Assembly (NCBI RefSeq): GCF_963677565.1 | Contig: NZ_OY781981.1 | Coordinates: forward strand, 3,464,001 to 3,528,000 | Origin: an uncultured Draconibacterium sp. | GTDB lineage: Bacteria > Bacteroidota > Bacteroidia > Bacteroidales > Prolixibacteraceae | DNA: 64,000 nt | Direction of reading: 5' to 3' | Shown here: positions 35,526-43,639 of the stretch, piece by piece | Layout of the letters: each line of letters starts with the position of its first letter | Position numbering within the stretch: the stretch's first letter is position 1 | The notes under the pieces: model-generated | What the model was told of the DNA's origin: nothing | The model's input: only the letters and a program-made list of their open reading frames with translations | The model's database searches: none | Position numbers and translations under genes: made by a program

Positions 35526-37196
35526 ATGGAGAAGTATATCAAAAATACCATCGAGAATGGTATTTCGCGACGTAGCTTTTTGTCGCGCGCTGCTGTTGCT
35601 TCGTGTGCTGCCGGCCTGGTAGGTTTTGTGAGCTGTAAGCCGGATAGTCCAAGCCAGGAGGCATTTCAGGAAGGGGTAGCTTACGGAAAAAGTGTCGACG
35701 ATGCAGCAAAGCTTTCGTTTCTTCCAGAACCTGAGAAAATACCGGAGAGCGAGATAAGTAAAACAGAATCATTTGATGTGGTAATTGTTGGAGCAGGTGC
35801 TTCGGGAGTTCCGGCAGCTTTGTCGGCACTCGAGAACGGAGCTTCGGTTGCAGTTCTTCAAAAGGAAAACATAGCCATTTCGCAGGGGAATTCCGGAGCT
35901 GGAATTGACCTTGAAACGAGCGATAAAGCCGGTGTTGAAGCATTGGTTTCAAGACTGATGGGAGACAATGCACATCGTTGTAATCCGGATCTACTCCGCG
36001 AGTGGGCCTACAACTCAGGTGAAGCCGTTTCATGGGTGATCGACCGAGCGCAAAAAGCAGGTGCGAAAGTGATTAATCAGGGGAATTTACAGCAGGTGAA
36101 TATCCTAAAAATGAATGGTTATAAACTGGGTTTTCATACCGCATATTTTGGATCGAAACCTTATACCAATGGTGACGGAATGCGCGATTTGGCGGCTTAT
36201 GCCGAAAAGCAAGGTGTTAAGTTTTATTACAGCACTCCTGCCGTTCAGTTGGTTCAAAAAGAATCGGGTGAAATTACCGGTGTTATCGGTAAGAAACAGG
36301 ATGGACCATACACTAAATTTCTGGCAAAAAAAGGTGTTATCCTGGCAACAGGTGATTATCAGAATAATAAAGCTATGTGCGATTATTTTGTTCCTGATGC
36401 TAAGAATTTCGGACGTAAACAATCGCGCAAAACCGGTGATGGATTCGTTATGGGATACTGGGCCGGTGGTGTTATCGAGCCAATCGGCCACACCAAAATG
36501 TTACACGATTTTGATGCCGGGCCGGCTACTATGTGCGACATGCCATTTCTGACCGTCGATCATTCGGGGAAAAGGTTTGTGAACGAAAGCGTAGAGATGT
36601 CTTTGCTGTGTAATTATTTACGCGGTCCCGAAAAAACCGGGCAGTATTCGCAGATATTTGATGCAAATTATATGACCCAGGCTAAAGGTTGGCCAGGCGT
36701 TTTGGTGTCACCCGAGGATATGAAAAATTATATGCCAGATGAAGATGTTCCGCATCGCCATGGTGTTTACGAGGCATTTATAAATACGCATAAAGCAGAT
36801 ACGATTGAGGAGCTCGCCGAAAAAATTGAAGCCGATCCGGCCACTTTAAAAGCAACAGTAAAAAGGTACAATGAGCTGGCAAAATCGAAACAGGATACTG
36901 ATTATGGGAAAGCGGCAGAATTTATGAAACCAATAGATATGCCTCCCTATTATGGTATTCATCGCACACTGCGTTTGTCTGCCGTTTGTTCAGGACTTTT
37001 GGTCGATGAGCACCATCAGTGTTTAAATGCCGAAGGAGAAAAAATTAAAGGCTTGTATGCGATCGGTAATCTTGGAGGCGGCTTTTATGGCGGCGTGGAT
37101 TACCCGCTTACTGTTTATGGTTTGTCGCTCGGACGCTGTTACACGTTCGGCTACCTTGCCGGAAGACATGTGGCCAAATTACAACCTACAGCTTAA
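35526..37196 (+). CDS. Tat-exported FAD-dependent reductase of the fumarate/urocanate reductase superfamily
   Basis: About 556 residues from ATG 35526; an upstream in-frame TTG at 35514 is less likely. The N-terminus has a twin-arginine signal (SRRSFLS, Arg15-Arg16) and a possible lipobox (FVSC, Cys37). The FAD-binding Rossmann motif VGAGASG lies at about 88-94. The late domain has ADTIEELAEKIEADP and the C-terminal FAD contact GLYAIGNLGGGFYGG. It has no haem domain. The HxTMGG-type motif of true fumarate reductases is replaced by RLSAVCSG (483-490), so fumarate is an unlikely substrate. The next gene encodes a multihaem cytochrome, giving a two-component, quinol-driven extracytoplasmic reductase. 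An alkene such as a cinnamate side chain, freed by the esterases upstream, is the proposed but unproven acceptor. Confidence 0.85.
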   Translation: MEKYIKNTIENGISRRSFLSRAAVASCAAGLVGFVSCKPDSPSQEAFQEGVAYGKSVDDAAKLSFLPEPEKIPESEISKTESFDVVIVGAGASGVPAALSALENGASVAVLQKENIAISQGNSGAGIDLETSDKAGVEALVSRLMGDNAHRCNPDLLREWAYNSGEAVSWVIDRAQKAGAKVINQGNLQQVNILKMNGYKLGFHTAYFGSKPYTNGDGMRDLAAYAEKQGVKFYYSTPAVQLVQKESGEITGVIGKKQDGPYTKFLAKKGVILATGDYQNNKAMCDYFVPDAKNFGRKQSRKTGDGFVMGYWAGGVIEPIGHTKMLHDFDAGPATMCDMPFLTVDHSGKRFVNESVEMSLLCNYLRGPEKTGQYSQIFDANYMTQAKGWPGVLVSPEDMKNYMPDEDVPHRHGVYEAFINTHKADTIEELAEKIEADPATLKATVKRYNELAKSKQDTDYGKAAEFMKPIDMPPYYGIHRTLRLSAVCSGLLVDEHHQCLNAEGEKIKGLYAIGNLGGGFYGGVDYPLTVYGLSLGRCYTFGYLAGRHVAKLQPTA

Positions 37197-37234
37197 ACCA
37201 CTATTGGTATTTATAAACTTTAAAATCGATTGAA

Positions 37235-37804
37235 ATGAACGATAAATCAAAGCAGCGAATGCCGCGAATACTAATAATTGCGGCTGTTGTAGTTGTTGCC
37301 TTATCAGGATTTATAGGAGGAAAACACTGGCACGATCAACCCGGTTTTTGCGCGAACTGTCATTCACCGATGACCGAATACGTAGAGAATTATTATGGCG
37401 GAGATACAACGTTAATGATAACACGTCATGCTATGGCAGATACGGTATCTCTCCGTTGTCTTGATTGTCATGAGCAGACAATAGATCAACAGCTTACTGA
37501 AGGAGCGCACTGGTTGACCGGAAATTACACTTTTCCTTTAGAGAAAAGAGAACTCGGAACGCGCAGTTTTTGTATGACTGCAGGGTGCCACGTGGAAGAG
37601 GAGATTATAAAAGCAACAACTAATACGCAGGAAATGTCGTTTGCTTTTAGCCAACACGATCCCCGCCACGGAAAGCAGGAGTGCTACACTTGCCACTCAA
37701 TGCACGGACAGTCGGTGTATTCCTGCAATCAGTGTCATCATTTTGAGTTGCCTGAAGGATGGATCTCACCTCAGCCAAATGGGGTGGTTGCCAGTCTAAA
37801 TTAA
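37235..37804 (+). CDS. Membrane-anchored multihaem cytochrome c (NapC/NrfH-like, five haem motifs)
   Basis: A 189-residue protein with one N-terminal membrane helix (about 11-29) and a periplasmic haem domain. Haem-binding motifs are CANCH (39-43), CLDCH (75-79), CMTAGCH with a four-residue spacer (113-119), CYTCH (150-154) and CNQCH (164-168). That is four CxxCH plus one CX4CH, a spacing known from cytochrome c3. The plan is that of a NapC/NrfH-type quinol dehydrogenase that passes electrons from menaquinol to a periplasmic partner. The partner is almost certainly the FAD reductase encoded 38 bp upstream. It is the last gene of the unit, followed by a strong terminator. Cytochrome c maturation genes are not in this window. 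Confidence 0.9.
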   Translation: MNDKSKQRMPRILIIAAVVVVALSGFIGGKHWHDQPGFCANCHSPMTEYVENYYGGDTTLMITRHAMADTVSLRCLDCHEQTIDQQLTEGAHWLTGNYTFPLEKRELGTRSFCMTAGCHVEEEIIKATTNTQEMSFAFSQHDPRHGKQECYTCHSMHGQSVYSCNQCHHFELPEGWISPQPNGVVASLN

Positions 37805-37815
37805 TAGTCAATATA

Positions 37816-37850
37816 AAATACCAGCAGATTTCTGCTGGTATTTCTATTTG
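37816..37850 (+). terminator. Rho-independent terminator at the end of locus A
   Basis: A 13-bp perfect inverted repeat AAATACCAGCAGA (37816-37828) with TCTGCTGGTATTT (37831-37843), followed by CTATTTG. The symmetrical A and T flanks allow it to work in both directions. Confidence 0.85.
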
Positions 37851-38210
37851 ATCATTGGCGGAAGTATCGAAAATCCTTAGACCCGGTTTATATGCCACCC
37901 CAGATATTTTTTATTTTCCAATTTTCGATTAAATAGAAATTCTTCTTAGGTTTTGATCGAAAAAATTCCTGTGTTGACATTCTGTTAACTACTACTTTTG
38001 TTATTGTTACACATTTAACTACTCATCTGCATTTAAAAGGATAAAATGCGGGATGTGTTTTTACAACCAAATTCACTTGATTATTCTAATTAGTATATTG
38101 TAAAATTGTGCATTTGGCAGTGTTGTTGGTTACTGAAAAGTACCTTGAACGCTGTGTTATTCTTTGTTTCAATGGCCCCGTATTGGCAGATGTACTAATT
38201 TTTGAGAAAA

Positions 38211-38240
38211 TTGGAAAGCTGAACGATATGGCTATATTTG
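38211..38240 (+). promoter_or_regulatory. Bacteroidota-type promoter for the locus B sigma gene
   Basis: TATATTTG at 38233-38240 matches the -7 consensus TAnnTTTG exactly. TTGG at 38211-38214 lies 18 bp upstream as an imperfect -33 element (consensus TTTG). The expected transcript start is about 20 nt before ATG 38269. This is the only exact -7 match noticed in front of a gene. Confidence 0.5.
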
Positions 38241-38268
38241 TTTTTCGAACGAGGATATTTTTTATTAA

Positions 38269-38868
38269 ATGTACATGAAGTATAGTGACGAAAATCTTCT
38301 TGGACTCGAATGGAACGCTTTTCTGGAGGGCAACAGAGAAGCATTTGCATATTTCTACAATCTACATATTGATGCCCTTTTTCAGTATGGTACTAAAATA
38401 ATGGCAGATGAAGATGCCGTTAAGGATGCCATTCAGGAAGTATTTCTTGATTTATACCTAAAGCGAAAAACCAACTCGGCCGATCCTTACAAATTAAAAT
38501 TCTACTTATTACTTGCTTTAAAAAGAAACCTGATAAAACGCTTAAAACGGGAACGACGATTTACTGAAACTTCAGAAGAAATTGATTTTATACCGGAATA
38601 CAGTATTGAAACCCGGATTATTGACAAGGAACAACAGGAAGAAATTAACAGAAAAATCTCAATACTTCTTAGCCAGCTTCCGGCAAAACAAAAAGAAGCG
38701 ATATATCTGCGTTACAATCAGTCACTTGAATACAGTGAGGTGGCTAAAGTGCTAAACATTTCAGTAGAATCTGCCCGAAAACAAATCTACAGGGCATTAA
38801 AATCGGTTAAAAAACTTTTAAAAAGCGAGAATATCAATTTTTTTATTTTGTTCAAGTCATCTGAATGA
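38269..38868 (+). CDS. ECF-type RNA polymerase sigma-70 factor (locus B)
   Basis: A 199-residue ECF sigma factor. Region 2 covers about 22-90 (FAYFYNLHIDALFQYG, DAIQEVFLDLYLK, RNLIKRLKRERR). Region 4 covers about 125-180 (LPAKQKEAIYLRYNQSLEYS, then VLNISVESARKQIYRALKS). ATG 38275 is a second possible start two codons in. It is followed by a FecR gene, an STN-type SusC and SusD, so it should respond to the ligand of the locus B importer. It is clearly a different sequence from the locus A sigma factor, so the two loci can be induced separately. Confidence 0.93.
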   Translation: MYMKYSDENLLGLEWNAFLEGNREAFAYFYNLHIDALFQYGTKIMADEDAVKDAIQEVFLDLYLKRKTNSADPYKLKFYLLLALKRNLIKRLKRERRFTETSEEIDFIPEYSIETRIIDKEQQEEINRKISILLSQLPAKQKEAIYLRYNQSLEYSEVAKVLNISVESARKQIYRALKSVKKLLKSENINFFILFKSSE

Positions 38869-38990
38869 TTGGTTTAACTATCAGCTATTCAGTGTGTTGT
38901 TTGTGTGTTGTGATTTTTTTTCCATATTTTTTTTTAAAAGTGTCCATATTTTGACTGGTCATTTCCTTTTATAGAAACTAAACAGTCTTA

Positions 38991-40181
38991 ATGAAACAGA
39001 TCAGCCAATATCTTGAAGACAAGAATTTTATTGATTGGATTTTTAATCCTACACCGGAATTGGAAAACTGGTGGGAACTATTTGAAATAAAAAATCCAAA
39101 AGAAAAACAGAATATACAATTAGCCCGAAACATTCTTCAAAAGTTCAACACAAACGAAAAACAGCTCAGTCAGGATGAAAAGCTGAGAATATTTTCACAA
39201 ATATTAAAACAGGTTGAAGCAAAAGAGCAACGAAAACAAAAAATTAGGCCATTGCTAATATTTGCCCGATATGCCGCTGTGGCAATTTTGTTTTTCTCTC
39301 TGGGAGTCATCATCTTTTATAAACAAGATACGCTCAATCATCAGTTTTATAGCGAAAATTTTACTGAACCAGCTGCAAATAACAATGCTCAACTAATTCG
39401 CTCTGATGGAGAAAATGTAATTATTGAGGAGGAAAAATCGACCATTGAATACAAAAGAAATGGACAAGTAATTGTAAATAATAATGTAATTAAGTCAGGA
39501 GCAACCGAGAAGAAGACTAAAAATTCACTAAATCAGTTGATTATTCCCCACGGAAAAATGACTACGCTTATTTTACCTGACGGAACGAAGGTTGCCTTAA
39601 ATGCAGGAAGTAAATTGGTCTATCCCGATAAATTTTCCAAATCAAAACGTGAAGTCTTTCTAATTGGCGAAGCATTTTTCGATGTTTATGAAGACAAACA
39701 GCATCCTTTTGTTGTTCAAACAACTGATATAAACGTTGAGGTTTTAGGAACTAAATTTAACTTGTCGGCTTACGCAGGCGATAATATATATGAAACAGTT
39801 TTGGCCGAAGGGAAAGTAAGAATACGCCAAAATCAATCGAGCCTATTTGATGAAACTATTGATCTGGAACCTAATCAAAAAGCGACATTCAATAGAACTT
39901 TAAGAGAAACAAAAGTAAATGCTGTAGATGTGGAAAACTACATTTTATGGCAAGAAGGGATATTTAAATTTGATAGTTCGGACTTAAACCGGATAACAAA
40001 GAAACTGGAAAGATTCTATAACATTCAAATAAAATATGACGATGTAATGCTGGGAACACTTAAGATATCCGGTAAACTTGATTTACAGGATAATCGCGAA
40101 GTTGTCTTGCAACGAATTGCCTCAGCAGCCTCAGTCAAAATAAACAGGAAAGGAGAAAATTTTTATGAAATAACCAATTAA
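38991..40181 (+). CDS. FecR-family anti-sigma factor (locus B)
   Basis: A 396-residue inner-membrane regulator. It has an N-terminal cytoplasmic part of about 87 residues, a transmembrane helix at about 88-110 (LIFARYAAVAILFFSLGVII), a periplasmic linker, the FecR domain (LILPDGTKVALNAGSKL, VFLIGEAFFDVYED, FVVQTTDINVEVLGTKFNL) and a C-terminal DUF4974-type domain (GIFKFDSSDLNRITKKLERF). It probably sequesters the sigma factor encoded 122 bp upstream and is relieved by the STN domain of the next gene product. The linker between membrane and FecR domain (about 112-185) is longer than in the locus A protein. Confidence 0.93.
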   Translation: MKQISQYLEDKNFIDWIFNPTPELENWWELFEIKNPKEKQNIQLARNILQKFNTNEKQLSQDEKLRIFSQILKQVEAKEQRKQKIRPLLIFARYAAVAILFFSLGVIIFYKQDTLNHQFYSENFTEPAANNNAQLIRSDGENVIIEEEKSTIEYKRNGQVIVNNNVIKSGATEKKTKNSLNQLIIPHGKMTTLILPDGTKVALNAGSKLVYPDKFSKSKREVFLIGEAFFDVYEDKQHPFVVQTTDINVEVLGTKFNLSAYAGDNIYETVLAEGKVRIRQNQSSLFDETIDLEPNQKATFNRTLRETKVNAVDVENYILWQEGIFKFDSSDLNRITKKLERFYNIQIKYDDVMLGTLKISGKLDLQDNREVVLQRIASAASVKINRKGENFYEITN

Positions 40182-40186
40182 AACGG

Positions 40187-40222
40187 AAAAACCGGAAAGT
40201 CTTCCACCACTCCCCGGTTTTT
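40187..40222 (+). terminator. Terminator-like hairpin between fecR and susC (possible attenuator, locus B)
   Basis: AAAAACCGG (40187-40195) pairs with CCGGTTTTT (40214-40222), a 9-bp stem with an 18-nt loop. An overlapping alternative hairpin GGAA-AGTC-TTCC (40194-40205) would exclude part of it. The position matches the hairpin in locus A. Confidence 0.65.
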
Positions 40223-40265
40223 AGGCATTAAAATTTATTTAATAACCATTTAACAGTTCAAACTT

Positions 40266-43200
40266 ATGAAAAAAAAACGAGAATTATATTTCCCGACAGG
40301 GGGATATATCGGCCTAAAATTTAGGAAAATGAAACTTACACTAATTCTAACTTTACTGGTATTTGTTTCTTTCGGCAATAGTTTCTCGCAGGAGAAAATT
40401 TCGCTTGACTTCAGAAAAGCAACTTTAAAAGAAATTTTGAATACCATCGAAGACAAAACTGACTATGTCTTTCTTTACAGGGATGAAATTTTCGACCAAA
40501 ACAAAAACTATTCTATCAACCTGGAAGAAGCAACAATTGAAGAAGTTCTGGAAAATATTTGTGCAACCACCGATGTTGAGTACGAAATCAGTAACCGGCA
40601 AATCATTTTAAAACCGTCTTCAGGTTTGGTCGGATTATCTTTACAACAGCAAAAGGAGATACGGGGAACTGTTACCTCGCAGAGCACGGGTGAATTTCTG
40701 CCCGGTGTAACCATTGTAGTAAAAGGTACAACTGTAGGAACTGTTACCGATTTTGAAGGTAAATTTACATTATTAATTCCAGCAGATGCTGAAATTTTGC
40801 AGGTATCATTTGTGGGAATGAAAATGCAGGAGCTTCCTATTGGCTCAACAACTGAATTTTACATAAGCCTGGAAGACGAAACAATTGGCCTTGAAGAGAT
40901 TGTTGCTGTTGGTTATGGTACACAAACCAAAAGAACAGTAACGGGTTCGATACAAACTGTTTCTCGCGAAGATTTAAAAGATATTCCTTCAGCTCAGTTG
41001 GCACAGTCGCTTCAAGGTAAAGTTACAGGTGTTCAGATTAATCAAAGAACCGGTATTCCGGGTGAAGCATTATCTATTCGTGTAAGAGGAGCAGGATCAA
41101 TCAATGCAAGTACAGATCCATTATACGTAGTAGATGGTTTCCCGATTAACGGTGATTTAACAGGTATTAATCCGGAAGAAATTGAAAATATAACCATCCT
41201 TAAAGATGCCTCTTCTACTGCTCTTTATGGTTCCAGAGCTGCCAACGGTGTTGTTCTTATTGAAACCAAAAAGGCAAAAGTTGGAAAGACAAGTGTGGAA
41301 TTTTCTGCTTATTATGGTATTCAATCTTTACCTGAAGCCGGACGGCCTGATTTAATGAATGCAACCGAATTTGCACAGTTTAAGAAAGAATCATACGAAG
41401 ATTTGGGTCAGGAAGTTCCTGAAGCGTTCCAAAATCCGGCGCAATATGGCGAAGGCACTGATTGGTACGATGTAATGTTCGATCCAGCACCAATACAGGA
41501 TTATTCGTTGTCATTATCAAGTGCAACCGAGAGATTTAGCACTTCGGTTGTTGCCGGATATTTCAATCAGGAAGGTATTTTGTTGAATTCAGGTTACGAG
41601 CGATTTTCTTTACGTATGAACTCTACTTTCGATGTAAACGAAAAATTGCGGTTTGGATTTAATGTAGCACCGTCGTTAAGCAAAGATTTTTCTCCAAATA
41701 CAACCGGTAACTTCTGGACCGGTAACTTAACTTATAATGCGCTTCTTGCCTGGCCAATCTACGAATACAAAAATCCAGATGGATCGTTGCCATTAGCAGC
41801 ATGGAGTCCTGCAAATGGTGGTTTCCCTACACCTAACTATTATCGTGGAGCACAGGAGATTAAGAATAATACCAATAACCTGAGATTGCTCTCTAATGCA
41901 TATATTGAAGTTGAGCCAATTAAAGACCTTGTTTTTAAATCGTCAATCAACTTGCAAATGAATGTTGAGAAATCCAAGCTATGGAATCCATCCACTGCAT
42001 CTACAGGTTTTGCGACTTCGCCACCGGTAACAAACTTTCTTAATGAAGGTTATGTTTGGAGTCAGTCGTGGTTAAATGAAAATACTGTAACCTACAACTT
42101 GAATATTGATGATCATAATATTGATCTTCTTGGAGGTTACACCGTACAGAAAAATAAGATAAAAGTTAATACAATAGCCGCCCAGAATTTTCCGGATGAC
42201 AGAATCAATGATGTTGATGCTGCAGTAAATCTTTTAGAGGACGGAACCGATGGTGCATACAATGAATGGGCACTGATTTCGTACCTGGCACGTGCAAATT
42301 ATAGCTATCAAGGACGCTACAACGTTTCGGCAGTGATTAGAGCCGATGGTTCTTCTCGTTTCGGCTCAGATAACCGCTGGGGATATTTCCCTTCAGTATC
42401 TGCTTCGTGGGTTTTTTCCGAAGAAGGTTTCTTTCCTGAAAATGGCCTGATTTCTATGGGAAAAATGCGTGCCAGTTGGGGGGTTACCGGTAACAATAAC
42501 ATTGGGAACTATACCCAGTTTGCCTTGGTAACATTAGGTGAAAATGCCATTTTCGGCAGCAATGTTGAACCAGGATCTTATGTGGAAAATTTAAGTAATA
42601 CCGAACTTGGTTGGGAAACCACAAGCCAGCTCGATATTGGTATTGATATTGGTATTTTAGGTAATAGAATCGATCTCGCCTACGACTACTATCATAAAAA
42701 AACTACCGACTTGTTATATAGTTTTTCCATTCCTCAATCTTCAGGATTTGGTACTTTTATGGGTAACTCCGGCGAAATTAAATTCTGGGGACATGAAGTT
42801 TCAATACAGTCAAGAAACCTTGTTGGAGAGTTTAAATGGAACACCAATTTTAATATTTCTTTCAACGATAACGAAGTTGTTTCTCTGGCTGAAAATGTTG
42901 ATGCCATTTATGGTGGAGGACACGTTACCCGCGTTGGAGACAGAATTGGTCTGTTCTGGGGATTGGTACACGATGGTGTATACGATAATCAACAAGAATA
43001 TGATAATTCAGCAAAAGCCTCGCAATCCGCTGTAGGTACTGTTAAATTCAAAGACGTAAACGATGATGGAGAGATTTTGAATACAGATACTGGCGGCGAC
43101 CGCACAGTTATAGGCGACCCAACTCCAAAATTCATATTCGGTATGACCAACACTTTCAACTATAAAAACTTCGACCTGGCGATTACCATGGCTGGCTCGT

Positions 43201-43637
43201 ACGGAAATGACATTGCCAACAGATTTGAAACAGGAGCAACCAACCTGGATGGAGTTTTTAATGTGTTAAGTGAAGTAAAAGACAGATGGCGCTCTCCTGA
43301 AAATGTGGGAGACGGCTTATACGGAACAACAATGTACAACACCGGAATGGAGCGTGACTGGTTCAACAGCCGCTTTATAGAAGATGGAAGTTTCCTTACC
43401 ATCAAAAATATAACCTTGGGTTATAATGTAGATGTAAACCGCATAAGTTTTATAAAAAATCTTCGAGTGTATGGTAGTATACAGCAGGTATATACATTTA
43501 CAGGATATTCAGGAAATAACCCTGAAGTAAGTGATTTAGACTCAGACGGAGGTACAAGCGTACTTTATCTTGGTGATGATCGATCATCATATCCTGTGCC
43601 TCGTACGTGGACTTTTGGTATTAATGTAGGATTTTAA
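40266..43637 (+). CDS. SusC/RagA-family TonB-dependent outer-membrane transporter with STN domain (locus B)
   Basis: A 1123-residue importer. The signal peptide ends near SFSQ (residue 42); an internal ATG at 40329 (MKLTLILTLLVF) is an alternative start. Domains are STN (about 43-120), a carboxypeptidase-regulatory-like domain (about 135-200, PGVTIVVKGTTVGTVTDFEG), a plug starting at VGYGTQTKRTVTGSI with SLQGKVTGVQI and YVVDGFPI, and a barrel ending WTFGINVGF. The STN domain connects it to the upstream FecR/sigma pair. It works with the SusD gene that starts 2 bp after its stop. Sequence divergence from the locus A SusC suggests a different ligand, though both loci carry rhamnosidases. Confidence 0.95.
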   Translation: MKKKRELYFPTGGYIGLKFRKMKLTLILTLLVFVSFGNSFSQEKISLDFRKATLKEILNTIEDKTDYVFLYRDEIFDQNKNYSINLEEATIEEVLENICATTDVEYEISNRQIILKPSSGLVGLSLQQQKEIRGTVTSQSTGEFLPGVTIVVKGTTVGTVTDFEGKFTLLIPADAEILQVSFVGMKMQELPIGSTTEFYISLEDETIGLEEIVAVGYGTQTKRTVTGSIQTVSREDLKDIPSAQLAQSLQGKVTGVQINQRTGIPGEALSIRVRGAGSINASTDPLYVVDGFPINGDLTGINPEEIENITILKDASSTALYGSRAANGVVLIETKKAKVGKTSVEFSAYYGIQSLPEAGRPDLMNATEFAQFKKESYEDLGQEVPEAFQNPAQYGEGTDWYDVMFDPAPIQDYSLSLSSATERFSTSVVAGYFNQEGILLNSGYERFSLRMNSTFDVNEKLRFGFNVAPSLSKDFSPNTTGNFWTGNLTYNALLAWPIYEYKNPDGSLPLAAWSPANGGFPTPNYYRGAQEIKNNTNNLRLLSNAYIEVEPIKDLVFKSSINLQMNVEKSKLWNPSTASTGFATSPPVTNFLNEGYVWSQSWLNENTVTYNLNIDDHNIDLLGGYTVQKNKIKVNTIAAQNFPDDRINDVDAAVNLLEDGTDGAYNEWALISYLARANYSYQGRYNVSAVIRADGSSRFGSDNRWGYFPSVSASWVFSEEGFFPENGLISMGKMRASWGVTGNNNIGNYTQFALVTLGENAIFGSNVEPGSYVENLSNTELGWETTSQLDIGIDIGILGNRIDLAYDYYHKKTTDLLYSFSIPQSSGFGTFMGNSGEIKFWGHEVSIQSRNLVGEFKWNTNFNISFNDNEVVSLAENVDAIYGGGHVTRVGDRIGLFWGLVHDGVYDNQQEYDNSAKASQSAVGTVKFKDVNDDGEILNTDTGGDRTVIGDPTPKFIFGMTNTFNYKNFDLAITMAGSYGNDIANRFETGATNLDGVFNVLSEVKDRWRSPENVGDGLYGTTMYNTGMERDWFNSRFIEDGSFLTIKNITLGYNVDVNRISFIKNLRVYGSIQQVYTFTGYSGNNPEVSDLDSDGGTSVLYLGDDRSSYPVPRTWTFGINVGF

Positions 43638-43639
43638 TA

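Larger units (their letters stand above)
37805..38268. other. 464-bp intergenic region between locus A and locus B
   Basis: The left end holds the terminator of locus A (37816-37850) and the right end a probable promoter for the second sigma factor (38211-38240). The AT-rich stretch between them has no convincing ORF, repeat or RNA. Confidence 0.6.

Noticed and set aside
35539..36033. Long minus-strand frame of 164 codons inside the FAD reductase gene
   Set aside because: It lies antisense within a well-supported gene, with no recognisable domain and atypical residue composition.
36115..36552. 145-codon plus-strand frame within the reductase gene
   Set aside because: Alternative frame of a clear FAD-binding protein, without motifs.
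35526..37196. Fumarate reductase or succinate dehydrogenase subunit
   Set aside because: It has a Tat signal, no iron-sulfur partner gene, and lacks the HxTMGG-type substrate motif.
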